A stretch of 64,000 nucleotides of DNA from Butyrivibrio sp. VCB2006 (GTDB lineage Bacteria; Bacillota; Clostridia; Lachnospirales; Lachnospiraceae), in NCBI RefSeq assembly GCF_000420945.1, contig NZ_ATVX01000009.1, positions 1-64,000 on the forward strand, written 5' to 3'. Positions 23,793 through 33,699 of this stretch are shown here, piece after piece. Position 1 is the first letter of the stretch. Each line of letters begins with the position of its first letter. Made by a program: the position numbers and the translations under genes. The notes under the pieces were generated by a model. The model was not told the DNA's origin. It made no database searches and saw only the letters and a list, made by a program, of their open reading frames with translations.

Positions 23793-25430
23793 TTAAACCG
23801 CCTCCATGTATCTGTTATAAAGGGCAATAAAATTTCCTTCAAACTCACTATACTGTTTCTCTACTTCAGCTAAAGTAAACTCTAAATCTGCCAGCTCATC
23901 ACCGCCATGGGACGCAATATTTCCTGCACCTTTTCGCTTTGCCCCCTTATATGCATTAAGGTTTGACGTATATTCTTTTATTGATAAAGGCAACAATGGA
24001 AGGCTTCTTAAAAGCTCCATAGAAACTCCATTTTTATTCTCCCATGCATCTATCAAGATCATAGCCATGTATCCAGGAGCATTTCCATCGTCATCGTTAC
24101 ATTTCAGCATGTTGTTATATACGTATTTATACTCTCTAAGTATGTCATCAGACAAAAAAGAGTAGGATTTCACTAATGTCTTAAGTTTTTGGTTATATTC
24201 CCAAAACTCTAGCTTTTGGCATTCGTACAAATGCTTGTTATGCTTAACCAAAAGCCTTAGACTCGCTTCGTAAGCTTTCCTCATATTTTGCGCAAATTCA
24301 GCCGATTCATCTTCTCCGTTTTCGAAACGATACTTACTCTTCGTAAGAAGTTCAATTGTCCTCTTTACTGCTTTATATTCAGAGTCATTGCATATATATG
24401 GATACTTGTCAAAAAGAGCAATATCCAAATTATTACCGAATGCAATAGAGTCTTTAAGCTCTTCTTTCTTCTCCATTAGGAACAACTGTATCTCATCTTC
24501 AAAATCCTTGTTGCATGCCCTCATTCTGTTAATAACAGTTCTAAACCAATCGTCAAGGCGCTTCCCAAAAGGTGAAACAATTATTAGTTCATCTGGAGCA
24601 TTTTTGTTAATTGCTATAAATCCTCTGGCTGAATAATACTCCGGTGAATCGTCCAAAATTGTTAGATTTGTAATCTGTTCCAAGTCATGCTTCTGTTTAT
24701 CTTCCGCTTCTTTTTCAGCTAGTGTCTTAACATCTTCTTCGACGCTCCCATCTTCCTGGATTGTTTCCCAATCAATTTCATCCTCAAATGGAATATATCC
24801 ATCCATCTGAGCTGTATCTACAGTGACTTCTGAGCAGTCAATGGTATTTGATCCAGTCTCTTCGCCACGCCTCAAATTATTACACAGTTTCGCCCAATAT
24901 CTCATGGCTGTGCGAATCGCAGCACTTTTGGGTTTTTTCCCATAGTTGTTCTCATACTTTACTTCTAAAGCACCAGGATCTTCCAAATAATAATCCGGCA
25001 ATTTCGTGATATCAAAAACCGGAATAACACTTTTTGTAACCATATCCTGAATCATATATATTTTTCTATTCTTCTTAGAAGCTTCTAAATCGCTTAAATA
25101 TGGGTTATCATACTTAGCCACCATGCTTTTCCCATCATTACTAAGTCTCAATTCCTTAGTTCTTTTATCGAAATATCCTTCATTTCTGCAGGACTCAATA
25201 GCTGCGTCTACTAAGTCCTTATTAAAGCCTATTTGGGAACACAATATAGCCTTGGGGTTATTTATGCCGTTATTGACAAGTTGTAATATCAGATGTTCAA
25301 GGATATTTATGTCCTGAACATCGCTCTCTGGTATATAGCACGTCCATACCGCTACAGGCCATGCAAACGCCCTTCTCTCATTGGCACTGACATTTCTATA
25401 ATCAGCACCAAAATCATACAATTTGGCCAT
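23793..25430 (-). CDS. Unknown protein with N-terminal winged-helix-like region (545 aa)
   Basis: No family recognised. The first 120 residues (ILEHLILQLVNNGINNPKAILCSQIGFNKDLVDAAIESCRNEGYF) look like a winged helix. Around 200-270 there is an acidic linker, and 280-540 is helical with ELIIVSPFGKRLDDWF and a TLVKSYSFLSDDILREYKYVYN stretch. An AAAGGAG site precedes the ATG. It lies one base from the helicase and abuts the McrB gene, so it is a fixed subunit of that module. A DNA or modified-base reader is possible. Confidence 0.6.
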   Translation of the reverse strand: MAKLYDFGADYRNVSANERRAFAWPVAVWTCYIPESDVQDINILEHLILQLVNNGINNPKAILCSQIGFNKDLVDAAIESCRNEGYFDKRTKELRLSNDGKSMVAKYDNPYLSDLEASKKNRKIYMIQDMVTKSVIPVFDITKLPDYYLEDPGALEVKYENNYGKKPKSAAIRTAMRYWAKLCNNLRRGEETGSNTIDCSEVTVDTAQMDGYIPFEDEIDWETIQEDGSVEEDVKTLAEKEAEDKQKHDLEQITNLTILDDSPEYYSARGFIAINKNAPDELIIVSPFGKRLDDWFRTVINRMRACNKDFEDEIQLFLMEKKEELKDSIAFGNNLDIALFDKYPYICNDSEYKAVKRTIELLTKSKYRFENGEDESAEFAQNMRKAYEASLRLLVKHNKHLYECQKLEFWEYNQKLKTLVKSYSFLSDDILREYKYVYNNMLKCNDDDGNAPGYMAMILIDAWENKNGVSMELLRSLPLLPLSIKEYTSNLNAYKGAKRKGAGNIASHGGDELADLEFTLAEVEKQYSEFEGNFIALYNRYMEAV

Positions 25431-25431
25431 A

Positions 25432-28400
25432 TTACTGCTCCTTTATCACATGACTTTTCTTATACATTTCAAGTAATGGCTTTACATATTCATGTTCTTC
25501 ATCAAATGCAACTGTTTCTGAATCCCCTACTGCTATCAGTAGTCTCTTAGCTCTACTAAATGCCACACAAAGTCGATTGTTATTATTCAGGAATCCAACT
25601 CTGTTTTTCATATCCTTCTCTCTGTTAGCACGAACTACAGATAATAAAACAACATCAAATTCCTTTCCCTGAAATGCATCTACAGTACCAACCTGAATTC
25701 GGTGAATGTCGCTTGGAAAATTTGCACGAACCATTTCATTGAGGAGTTCAGCCTGTTTGCTATAGAAAGTGATGATACCGATTTCATATTCTGAGTTTTT
25801 TGCCAGTATCTTGGACAATTCCTTTTGTATCTGGTCAACCTCACATTTTCTGCTAGCGCTTTGTTTTTTTACTTCTGCAGGGAACTTTTCTGAAAGCGGG
25901 AGATCTATCCAAACAAGCGCATCATTATCATATAATCCTAAATTATGCTGTTTGTTCTCTATCTTACACATGGTATCAAGTTTTCCATCATAAAAGACAT
26001 TAACCAACTCGCATATATCCGGATGCATTCTGTACTGCTCAGTGAGCATAGCTGTTCTGTCTATACCAAGTTTCTTATCTTCAGAACCAATAAGCGCATT
26101 TAATCTCATGAACAGTGACTCTTCCAACACTGTTTCTACATTTTTCCCGTCAATCTTGCTGGCAACTGCCTCCACAATATCCCTCTCAACCATATGTGGA
26201 AGCTGCTTATGATCTCCAACCAAAATGATTTTTTTGCCCATAGACATAGGAATAAGTAAATCCAACGGATTTGATCTTGCAGCCTCGTCAACAATTACGA
26301 AATCGTAATCATCATCGAATCCTTCCATAGATGGACTTAAATTAGGATTTGCAGACTGTTGACAAGTTGCAGCATTTATCTTCGAGTACTTTCTTATTAG
26401 TCTATCTACGTTATTACTATTTGTAAGCTCTTGCTTGAATTCCCATATAATATTAGCCAGTGAAGCACCGTCATCATTTCCTTTGGAAACAAGTTCTAAA
26501 CGGTATCCCCTAATCAAGTCTTGTATGTCCTTATCAAGAAGCTCATTATTAACTACTGTCATTCCAGGACATAAGGCTTCCAATCTTTCACAATCCGCTT
26601 TCAAATTCTCTAAATAGCCATCCAATTCAGCACAGTCATCTGTAACCTTCTCAAGTTTTTTCCAATAATCAGGTATGTCAAATTCCAGTTCGCTATCAAA
26701 CTTCAGATAACGTTCTAATTGCTTTAATTGAATCGCTCCATCATCAAGATAAGCCTCTTTACTTAATCTTTGGCCATTTATCAAAGCTGGCAATGGATTC
26801 TCTTCGCTTTCAGGTGCATTACAAACTGAAGCCAGCTCAGAAATCACCATCGCATACTGCTTATGTAGTTCCGGACTCAGTTCCATATCAGCTGTCAAAA
26901 TGTCACATTCTTCTAAGAGTTTCTTGATTGTCATATAATCATTAGAAGTCTCTATTAGAACAAGCTTTTCAAATAATTCCCTCACCTTACTTCTGGAATT
27001 ATCTTCCTGCTGCGCAAGCCAGCCTTCACATGAATCCATCATCTTATCTATCCAGTCATAGATAAGGTAATTGCCGTCCTCTCTCCCTTTTCGTACTGCT
27101 ATTCGATTAACTGGAACACCGCCATAATTAACCTCTTTTACCGCGTTATCTACTGCATCGTGCTGTGTAGACGTAATAAGAATCTTGGCTTTACTGTTCG
27201 AAAGCTCATCTATTCTTTTTACTATAGCTTTTATAACCGATGTCTTTCCCGTTCCAGGAGGCCCCTGAATAACAGCAATGTCCGGTGTGTTAATAGCCAC
27301 ATCAATTGCATGCTTTTGTTTCTCGGTAAAATGATCCTCTTTATTCTCAAACACAGTCTGTTCAAGATCCGCAGAAATCGGCTGATTCCGACGTCCTATC
27401 ACCCCAACCTGCACGCCACCTTGGATTACACTTTTTAATCCAGGTAATCTGCATTTGTTAGAAAGGATATTTCTCTGCGCCTTTAATCTACGCTTTCGTT
27501 GTATTTCTGATCCAGTCAAGCTTGGAAGAAGATAACCTGACGAAGGTAGGATACACGTTGTATCCATATCTTCTTTTATCCTGAATTCGTTTGTGTTAAC
27601 ACAGCTATAGTCTATCTCAGAGCCAACAATAGTTGCGGCCTTGAAATTATATCCGAGGGGATCGAGAGGATCTATATTCTGAATTGCGACATAGTACATG
27701 TTATCTATACAGAACTCTCGTCTTGTATAGCATTTATCTAGGGAGAAAACTATAACCCCATTGGCATATCTGAACCCTTTGTACTTTAAGAAGCCCATTT
27801 CTGATGCTTCTTGCTTTATACTTTCCATCTCCAGCTCGTTATATAAATTCCACAAGCTGATAAATTCATTATCGGAGCTGATCATTTTAGCATATTGCTC
27901 ATCAGCTCTGGCCGTAAGCATCGCAGCATCGTTTATCTCATCAACAATCTCAATGTTACCTTTTACCAGCATAATAGGAGAATCTATCCTGCTTTTATTG
28001 GTTCTCTTAATAATCTGAATGATGTGAAGATAATGTTGAGGCGTCTCTACAATTGTGACTGTATATCTATCGCCGACTATCTGTAGCTTGCCATCCTCTT
28101 TTTCATTTTTATATGCAAAAAGATACTTGCCTCCTTCATCAACAATCAGCTGCTTTCTCATCTCATTTGCAGCGTTTTCCTTCTCTATATCATTGGCCAT
28201 AAGATCAGCAGCAATTGCCTGATCAATCACAATTCTAAGCGGATTCTCCTCATCATAATTTACAGCATCAGAAAACTCCATGAGTGTAAAGGAAATATCT
28301 GCTCCATCTATTAAGTCCGCTCTAAGGAGAGCTCTTCCATATGAAGAACGAAGTCTTGATATTACTGTCTGCATTTCAGCAGTAATGCCAACTCGAATAA

Positions 28401-28545
28401 AGGCTCCATCCGCATCTTTAATAAAAAGATCGTCCTGTGGAATCTGATAATCAACTATCCCTGTCTTTATCTTCCCTTCGGCGTTATCTATACTTGCCAT
28501 GAAACAAAACTCATTTGCAAATTTTATTCTGTTGCTTCTCATCAA
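25432..28545 (-). CDS. DNA2/NAM7-type superfamily 1 helicase (1037 aa)
   Basis: Motif I GPPGTGKTS near residue 430, motif II VDEAARS near 750 (Ala in the usual last position, as in UPF1/DNA2 relatives), motif III GDHKQLPH, motif IV LTEQYRMHP, motif V VGTVDAFQGKEFDVV and motif VI AFSRAKRLL. The 400-residue N-terminus is unmatched. ATP-dependent unwinding or translocation on DNA or RNA is expected. It overlaps the kinase gene by 4 nt. Confidence 0.9.
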   Translation of the reverse strand: MMRSNRIKFANEFCFMASIDNAEGKIKTGIVDYQIPQDDLFIKDADGAFIRVGITAEMQTVISRLRSSYGRALLRADLIDGADISFTLMEFSDAVNYDEENPLRIVIDQAIAADLMANDIEKENAANEMRKQLIVDEGGKYLFAYKNEKEDGKLQIVGDRYTVTIVETPQHYLHIIQIIKRTNKSRIDSPIMLVKGNIEIVDEINDAAMLTARADEQYAKMISSDNEFISLWNLYNELEMESIKQEASEMGFLKYKGFRYANGVIVFSLDKCYTRREFCIDNMYYVAIQNIDPLDPLGYNFKAATIVGSEIDYSCVNTNEFRIKEDMDTTCILPSSGYLLPSLTGSEIQRKRRLKAQRNILSNKCRLPGLKSVIQGGVQVGVIGRRNQPISADLEQTVFENKEDHFTEKQKHAIDVAINTPDIAVIQGPPGTGKTSVIKAIVKRIDELSNSKAKILITSTQHDAVDNAVKEVNYGGVPVNRIAVRKGREDGNYLIYDWIDKMMDSCEGWLAQQEDNSRSKVRELFEKLVLIETSNDYMTIKKLLEECDILTADMELSPELHKQYAMVISELASVCNAPESEENPLPALINGQRLSKEAYLDDGAIQLKQLERYLKFDSELEFDIPDYWKKLEKVTDDCAELDGYLENLKADCERLEALCPGMTVVNNELLDKDIQDLIRGYRLELVSKGNDDGASLANIIWEFKQELTNSNNVDRLIRKYSKINAATCQQSANPNLSPSMEGFDDDYDFVIVDEAARSNPLDLLIPMSMGKKIILVGDHKQLPHMVERDIVEAVASKIDGKNVETVLEESLFMRLNALIGSEDKKLGIDRTAMLTEQYRMHPDICELVNVFYDGKLDTMCKIENKQHNLGLYDNDALVWIDLPLSEKFPAEVKKQSASRKCEVDQIQKELSKILAKNSEYEIGIITFYSKQAELLNEMVRANFPSDIHRIQVGTVDAFQGKEFDVVLLSVVRANREKDMKNRVGFLNNNNRLCVAFSRAKRLLIAVGDSETVAFDEEHEYVKPLLEMYKKSHVIKEQ

Positions 28546-30032
28546 TCCTCCTGCCTGATCAGTATGAACTTACTGATTTCGGTTGTTCCATAGAATTTCT
28601 CAATCTGTTTTGTATCTATGAATTCACTGTCAGTGGTCACATCGATATTTTTATCCAAAAACATAAACTGTTTTCCCGGTGTTTCATCTATTACCGACGG
28701 AATCGTAACACCCTTTTTATATAAAGACACTTCTCTTGGTTTCGACATCTTTGAGTCGTTGAGAATTATCTTGGTATTTGACAGATTAATCACTGCTAGC
28801 TTTCCGTCTTTTGTTCTTGCTACAGCTGCAAGAGTCTGATCAGATTCAAAGGGAATATTTTCGTCAAAAAAGCTTCGATTTATATATTTCATTTCCTTTG
28901 TCACAGCCATGTTTCCTACTACATCAGAATAGACGTCAAGCGGCTGCATTTCTTTTGCGGCATCCAAGGGTATCAGAATTTTTCCTTTAGTCCTTACCAT
29001 GTTTCTGCTTGTAAGTAGATATACCTTTTTTATATGTTCGTCACACAATGGGCAGTTACAGTCTTTGCCTGTATAATAATACTCTGCATCACAGTCCTGA
29101 TTATCACACTGTATAACGTGATTCCTAGCATGCGCACAAGCTCGCATGAACTCAATAAGCGTCGGCCTTCTTGAACTTTCGAGCTTACCGTCTACAAAAG
29201 TTCTCCTGAAAAGCTCCAACAATTCATCCGTCAGAAAGACTTTTGTGTTTTCAAAATTGCTGTTTTTGTTCTTATCGCTATTCGGATCACCAATATAATC
29301 AAGCTTTCCCCTGTCTACAGACTCCTGAACCCACTCAGGATTAGCATCCTCAGCATCATCTCCAATGAATGGATGACAAGTCGTTAACATCTTGAAAAGC
29401 AAAACAGCGTATGAGTATGTATCAGTTACTGTATTGGCAACTGCTGCTTTGTTCGCAATTTCGGGCGCCATATAGAAATTGGTTCCATCAATCAGAGGAC
29501 TGTAAACACCTGAAGTAATATTGTCTGAATCTATTATGGCAAGACTATTTTTATCTCTTGAAACAAAAATATTGCTAGGCGATATGTCAACATATGCGTA
29601 TCCGTTGATATGCAGATACCTTAAGCTTTTTGCTAACAAACCACCAATTTGCAATCTCTTGGTTAAGCCACCAGTAGCATTAAAATACCAATCCCACAAA
29701 TCTTCTATTTCTTCAGGCTTCTCTACATAATCATTAAGAGAAACATGACCTTTGGCCTCTTTCATAACGTAACCAACAAATGGTTCTTCCAAAATTGCAA
29801 TCGGAAATGCAATCCTTGTTTCCTTTGGAAGCTGTGAGCCTTTTTTCTGCAGCCAACGATACCTCTCAGCGTATTTGTCCTTATCAATCGAAGTGTTTAT
29901 CTTGATCAAGTAATCCTCCGAAGTTCTGTAGACAACACCCTGTCCGCCTTTGCTCAAGACAGCGGTAATATGATATTCTCTGCCAAAAGTATCTTTAATT
30001 ACCTGACCAACGAGATCATTATCACTACCCAT
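28542..30032 (-). CDS. Ser/Thr protein kinase with zinc ribbon, TerY-P type (496 aa)
   Basis: The start at 30032 shares its A with the stop of the phosphatase gene (TGATG). Kinase fold at residues 1-290: Gly loop SKGGQGVVY (27-35), Lys45, catalytic segment YVDISPSNIF (Asp149) and IDSDN (Asp168/170 in place of DFG). A zinc ribbon (CDNQDC then CPLCDEH) lies at about 325-350 and a beta-rich C-terminus follows. This matches kinases of the TerY-P triad. Targets are unknown; co-encoded helicases and nucleases are the obvious candidates. Confidence 0.85.
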   Translation of the reverse strand: MGSDNDLVGQVIKDTFGREYHITAVLSKGGQGVVYRTSEDYLIKINTSIDKDKYAERYRWLQKKGSQLPKETRIAFPIAILEEPFVGYVMKEAKGHVSLNDYVEKPEEIEDLWDWYFNATGGLTKRLQIGGLLAKSLRYLHINGYAYVDISPSNIFVSRDKNSLAIIDSDNITSGVYSPLIDGTNFYMAPEIANKAAVANTVTDTYSYAVLLFKMLTTCHPFIGDDAEDANPEWVQESVDRGKLDYIGDPNSDKNKNSNFENTKVFLTDELLELFRRTFVDGKLESSRRPTLIEFMRACAHARNHVIQCDNQDCDAEYYYTGKDCNCPLCDEHIKKVYLLTSRNMVRTKGKILIPLDAAKEMQPLDVYSDVVGNMAVTKEMKYINRSFFDENIPFESDQTLAAVARTKDGKLAVINLSNTKIILNDSKMSKPREVSLYKKGVTIPSVIDETPGKQFMFLDKNIDVTTDSEFIDTKQIEKFYGTTEISKFILIRQED

Positions 30033-30793
30033 CAAATCCTCTTTTCTATAGACAGATAACAAATAGTCTTGTCATCACTATGGTTTTCTGTAGCCCAGTC
30101 ACCGAGCCAATCCTCCAGTTCACTTTGGAGTGCTGTCACTCCGTCATTTTCAATAGTCTCTTGAAAATAACCAGGTAATGTCAGTTTTTTCTCTGGAATA
30201 AGATCGTCAGCTATTCCATCAGTTGCCAGGATCATAATTGCCTTGGACTTAATATTGGCCTTATCTACAACTTCTGTAGAAAGCAATTCTGACACGTTTA
30301 TTGAACACATTGAATTTGTCACATTACTGAAAAGATCGTCAGCACTAGCAATATCCTTACATACAATCGAGTCATAACTTAGCAATGCCATGCCATCTCC
30401 GACTCCGCCAACAAGAAGACTTCCATTGTAAAAAACCGCAAAATGAACCGTCGAATCATAATCGTTTATTTCTTCTGCTTCATAGGAAGCCGTCCATTCC
30501 TGTACCATTCGCTTGGCTAATATATTTGCCACATTATTGCTCATAAAAGAATACTCAGGAAGCTTATCGACAACCCATTTCTCTACAATTTCTACTATCC
30601 TTGCTGAGCCTTTGTCTGAATTTCTGCAGGATCCAAGTCCATCAGCAACAACAATGTAGGCAAGCTTTTTTTCAGGTACCACTCCTATGGAAAACGCATC
30701 TTGGTTAACTTTTTTATCAACTCCGATCTGCGATAAACCGCCGATATCAATCTTATAATCTTCAAGCATCACAGATTTCACATTCTGATTCAT
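30032..30793 (-). CDS. PP2C-type protein phosphatase (253 aa)
   Basis: Metal-dependent Ser/Thr phosphatase: QIGVDKKVNQDAF near 23-34, VVADGLGSCRNSDKGS near 48-64, GGVGDGMALLS near 128 and MILATDGIADD near 190-205 give the aspartates of the Mn/Mg site. It lies between the vWA gene and the kinase, the order of a TerY-P triad, and would reverse kinase action. Confidence 0.9.
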   Translation of the reverse strand: MNQNVKSVMLEDYKIDIGGLSQIGVDKKVNQDAFSIGVVPEKKLAYIVVADGLGSCRNSDKGSARIVEIVEKWVVDKLPEYSFMSNNVANILAKRMVQEWTASYEAEEINDYDSTVHFAVFYNGSLLVGGVGDGMALLSYDSIVCKDIASADDLFSNVTNSMCSINVSELLSTEVVDKANIKSKAIMILATDGIADDLIPEKKLTLPGYFQETIENDGVTALQSELEDWLGDWATENHSDDKTICYLSIEKRI

Positions 30794-30811
30794 CTCTAAC
30801 TTATCCTATTC

Positions 30812-31522
30812 TTACAGACTGAGCAGGTATTCCACCTCATCTACTCCAAACATTTCCTTTGGATCTCCGATGACTGGCTCGTTCGGATTACTACTAACAG
30901 ATCTCTTGCTTATTGAATATGTAACCCATTGGAAAAACTTTGTGATTGTCGCTAGGTCATTTGCTTTTATTACTGGAACCTCCGGATTATTTATAAACGC
31001 ATTAAGCATTCTATAATTTGTTCCGTCACCTATTCCAAGCGCTAGTTTAGGGCACTTCTTGAGTCTTTCACTGGAATGTAACCTCTGTAACGGCTCCCAC
31101 TGCGAAAAATCATAATTCTTTGGATCAGTCCGCCCAGGACAATCAGACGGTAATCCATCACTAAGCAAAATTATGGTAGGAGTATATGCTCTTTCAGGAA
31201 CCTGGTTTCTGTCTTCAAGCATATCAATAGCCTTGTCTATCGCCTCTCCCATCCACGTCTTTCCAGCTGCCTGAAATTCCGGAACAACCGTTTCCTCAAT
31301 CCTTTTTATTGGCTGGACTATTTCAACAGTATTACCAAATGTTATTATTCCTACACTGATCTTACCCTTTGCATTCTTGATGCCGTTAAACTCAGCAATC
31401 ATTTCCTTAAGAGCCACATTTACAGTGTTTATCTTTTCATTTGCCATACTTCCACTATTATCTACCAATAACAGAACAGGTAATGGTCTTGCCTCTTTTA
31501 TAACAACATCCTTTAATCCCAT
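30812..31522 (-). CDS. TerY-like vWA-domain protein (236 aa)
   Basis: A von Willebrand factor A domain with an intact metal-dependent adhesion site: DNSGSM (21-26), the Thr loop in AAGKTWMGEA and the Asp in TIILLSDGLPSD. There is no signal peptide, so it is cytoplasmic. Together with the phosphatase and kinase it makes the TerY-P triad, thought to sense metal or stress and relay by phosphorylation. An 82-bp gap, the largest in the operon, precedes it. Confidence 0.88.
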   Translation of the reverse strand: MGLKDVVIKEARPLPVLLLVDNSGSMANEKINTVNVALKEMIAEFNGIKNAKGKISVGIITFGNTVEIVQPIKRIEETVVPEFQAAGKTWMGEAIDKAIDMLEDRNQVPERAYTPTIILLSDGLPSDCPGRTDPKNYDFSQWEPLQRLHSSERLKKCPKLALGIGDGTNYRMLNAFINNPEVPVIKANDLATITKFFQWVTYSISKRSVSSNPNEPVIGDPKEMFGVDEVEYLLSL

Positions 31523-31603
31523 AGCGAACCTCTCTCGTAATATTTATGTATATAATTTATCAAAAGCCCAAATAATTAACGGTAAAAAAACTGTGCGAAC
31601 TTA

Positions 31604-33682
31604 TCACAAATCCAAAAAGTGTTTCAACTCTGAAAAATCAAAGTGATTCCCAAAGTCATCCGTGTATATGTCATCCTCATTAACTTCACATCCTATCATC
31701 TCGTCTTTATGTTCATCAATTTCGCATTGCAACGCTTTTTCTTCTTCAATTTTATCTTCTTCAATAGCTCTTTCTTTGTTGTCATTTGCACGAATAGCAC
31801 TGTAGTCTTCTTCATTCATGACCACCCAAGGAATCTGTAACTCATCAGTCATTATCTTTACATTTTTGATAAAGCACTCATCTCCAGAATTCATTACCTC
31901 CGCCAATATTAGTGGAGCCTGATCTGGGTAGTTTATAAGTAATTGCTTTGCCACCCTGTGCTTTGGTGTCATATCTAAGCTATTCTGAGTATTAATCCAT
32001 CGGTTAAACAGAACTTCTGATTTATATGATGCAAGAATGTCTTCGCAATTATCGAGATTTACCCCCATTTCACAAAAAGCCATGTACAATTCCTCCATCA
32101 AAGGAAGTCCTGCATATGATTCTGCAAGCGTAATAAGCATGTCAAAGTATGGAGGCAAAATATCCATAACTGACACCTTCTTTTGCGCATTCTTTATTAT
32201 CTCTTTAAAATACTCTTCTAATTTATCTACATCCTCATCAGACAAATCATTATTACGCAAGTCCACCACACATTGCATCTCATTTGACCAACCTGCAGAT
32301 TCACTAGGTTCTATCCAAGTTATACTTACCTGAAGAATGTAATTTATTAAAGCCAAATCATTTATAGAATTAAGATATTCTCTTGCATCATTGCTAAACA
32401 AATCAAGATATGGGATGTATTCCAGAAAAGTCTCATCCACCTCTACGCGCTTCAATATTTCATTTTGAAGCCAATCATCATACAGCAGCTCCAGATTTGT
32501 CGAAATATAGCTCAAGTACTGAATCGAAAACTCCCCTTTTTTCATTTCAGCATAGATTTTTCCCTGCCCGGTCCTATCATTGGAAATTTTCTTCAAAAGC
32601 AATTCGGGGTAAGGTGAAATCATTCCTATTAGATCAATTGCTGTTTTATATAGCTTTTCATCTTCAAAATTCAGAGCCCCTATTTGATTTTCAAATTCAA
32701 TATCTTCATTTTTATACTCTTTACAGAAATCCAACAGAAATACACTTGGATTTCTTTTCATAGCAACAGAAAGAATTCTTCTCTTTTCAGTACCCTCAAC
32801 CTTTCCCAAATACTCGCGGAGTATCCAATCAATATCCTCATTTGTACTGACCAATGACTTTCTTGCATCGCTAGTAAATCTCTTATTACTGCTCTTTATA
32901 TATTCATCAATAAGGTGTCTAGCCTGCTTTTCTCCGTCGCTTTGCTCATCTCCCTGGGCGAAAAAGAGTCTATTTTGATGGTATAGCCAGGCTGAAAAAT
33001 AAATCGTGCTACATTTAGGACATTCTTTTCCCACAATAGTCTTGGTTTTTCCTTCATTATCCCTTATGAGATATATAAGATTGTATGTTTCATTTCCACA
33101 ATTATTACAGTTCTCAGGTAGTTTCCTTCCTGTAGGGATAAGGGTTGCTCTTATTTTTCCATCCTTTACATTTCTTACAATGGTTTCCTTATCAGAATTC
33201 TCTGCCTTAGTAATTGTATTGTTGTACTGTGATGGAGTTTCATCCGCCTTGATTGTTTCCTTAATCTCACCGCTCACAATCTTTCTCTCATGCAAGCTTT
33301 TTCTAAAATTCTCTTCTGATATTCTCTTAAGCTTTTTAAAGGCTCCAAAGTACTCTACATATGTATTTGTTTTAAACAATACTAAAGAGCAATTTTTACA
33401 TTTTACTCCAGTAATATCCTTTTGCTTTTCTAAAACCTCTCCTTTAAATATGTATTTCTCTGTTCTTTTTCCACATATAGGGCATTCGTCAGGAAGTACC
33501 TTTATCTCTTGCCCTAATACTTGGTATGTCAGTCCTGTCGCATCATCTACAAAAGTTGGCTTTCCCTTAATGGACTTTCTCCTTCTGTAATCCTCATCTA
33601 TAACAACGAGTGTCTTTTTATTCCTTGAATTTTTCAAAGAATAATTCTCTTTTTCTTTATCTTTTTTATTATTCTTACTCAT
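31604..33682 (-). CDS. Zinc-ribbon, helical-repeat-like protein (692 aa)
   Basis: Not recognised. The first 240 residues hold two related zinc-ribbon units: CPICGKR...CKNC and CNNCGNE...CPKC. Each unit is followed by a SIYF/VLF-type strand, so they look duplicated. The rest is long alpha-helical sequence resembling repeats (residues 300-640) with an acidic tail (EEDKIEEEK, DDIYTDDFG). Its fixed place before the vWA gene suggests a scaffold or sensor feeding the triad. RNA or DNA binding by the ribbons is possible. Confidence 0.6.
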   Translation of the reverse strand: MSKNNKKDKEKENYSLKNSRNKKTLVVIDEDYRRRKSIKGKPTFVDDATGLTYQVLGQEIKVLPDECPICGKRTEKYIFKGEVLEKQKDITGVKCKNCSLVLFKTNTYVEYFGAFKKLKRISEENFRKSLHERKIVSGEIKETIKADETPSQYNNTITKAENSDKETIVRNVKDGKIRATLIPTGRKLPENCNNCGNETYNLIYLIRDNEGKTKTIVGKECPKCSTIYFSAWLYHQNRLFFAQGDEQSDGEKQARHLIDEYIKSSNKRFTSDARKSLVSTNEDIDWILREYLGKVEGTEKRRILSVAMKRNPSVFLLDFCKEYKNEDIEFENQIGALNFEDEKLYKTAIDLIGMISPYPELLLKKISNDRTGQGKIYAEMKKGEFSIQYLSYISTNLELLYDDWLQNEILKRVEVDETFLEYIPYLDLFSNDAREYLNSINDLALINYILQVSITWIEPSESAGWSNEMQCVVDLRNNDLSDEDVDKLEEYFKEIIKNAQKKVSVMDILPPYFDMLITLAESYAGLPLMEELYMAFCEMGVNLDNCEDILASYKSEVLFNRWINTQNSLDMTPKHRVAKQLLINYPDQAPLILAEVMNSGDECFIKNVKIMTDELQIPWVVMNEEDYSAIRANDNKERAIEEDKIEEEKALQCEIDEHKDEMIGCEVNEDDIYTDDFGNHFDFSELKHFLDL

Positions 33683-33699
33683 CCTGACATAAACCTTTT

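Noticed and set aside
31523..31603. A second promoter before the vWA gene
   Set aside because: AT-rich, but no hexamer pair with acceptable spacing was found, so not listed as a feature.
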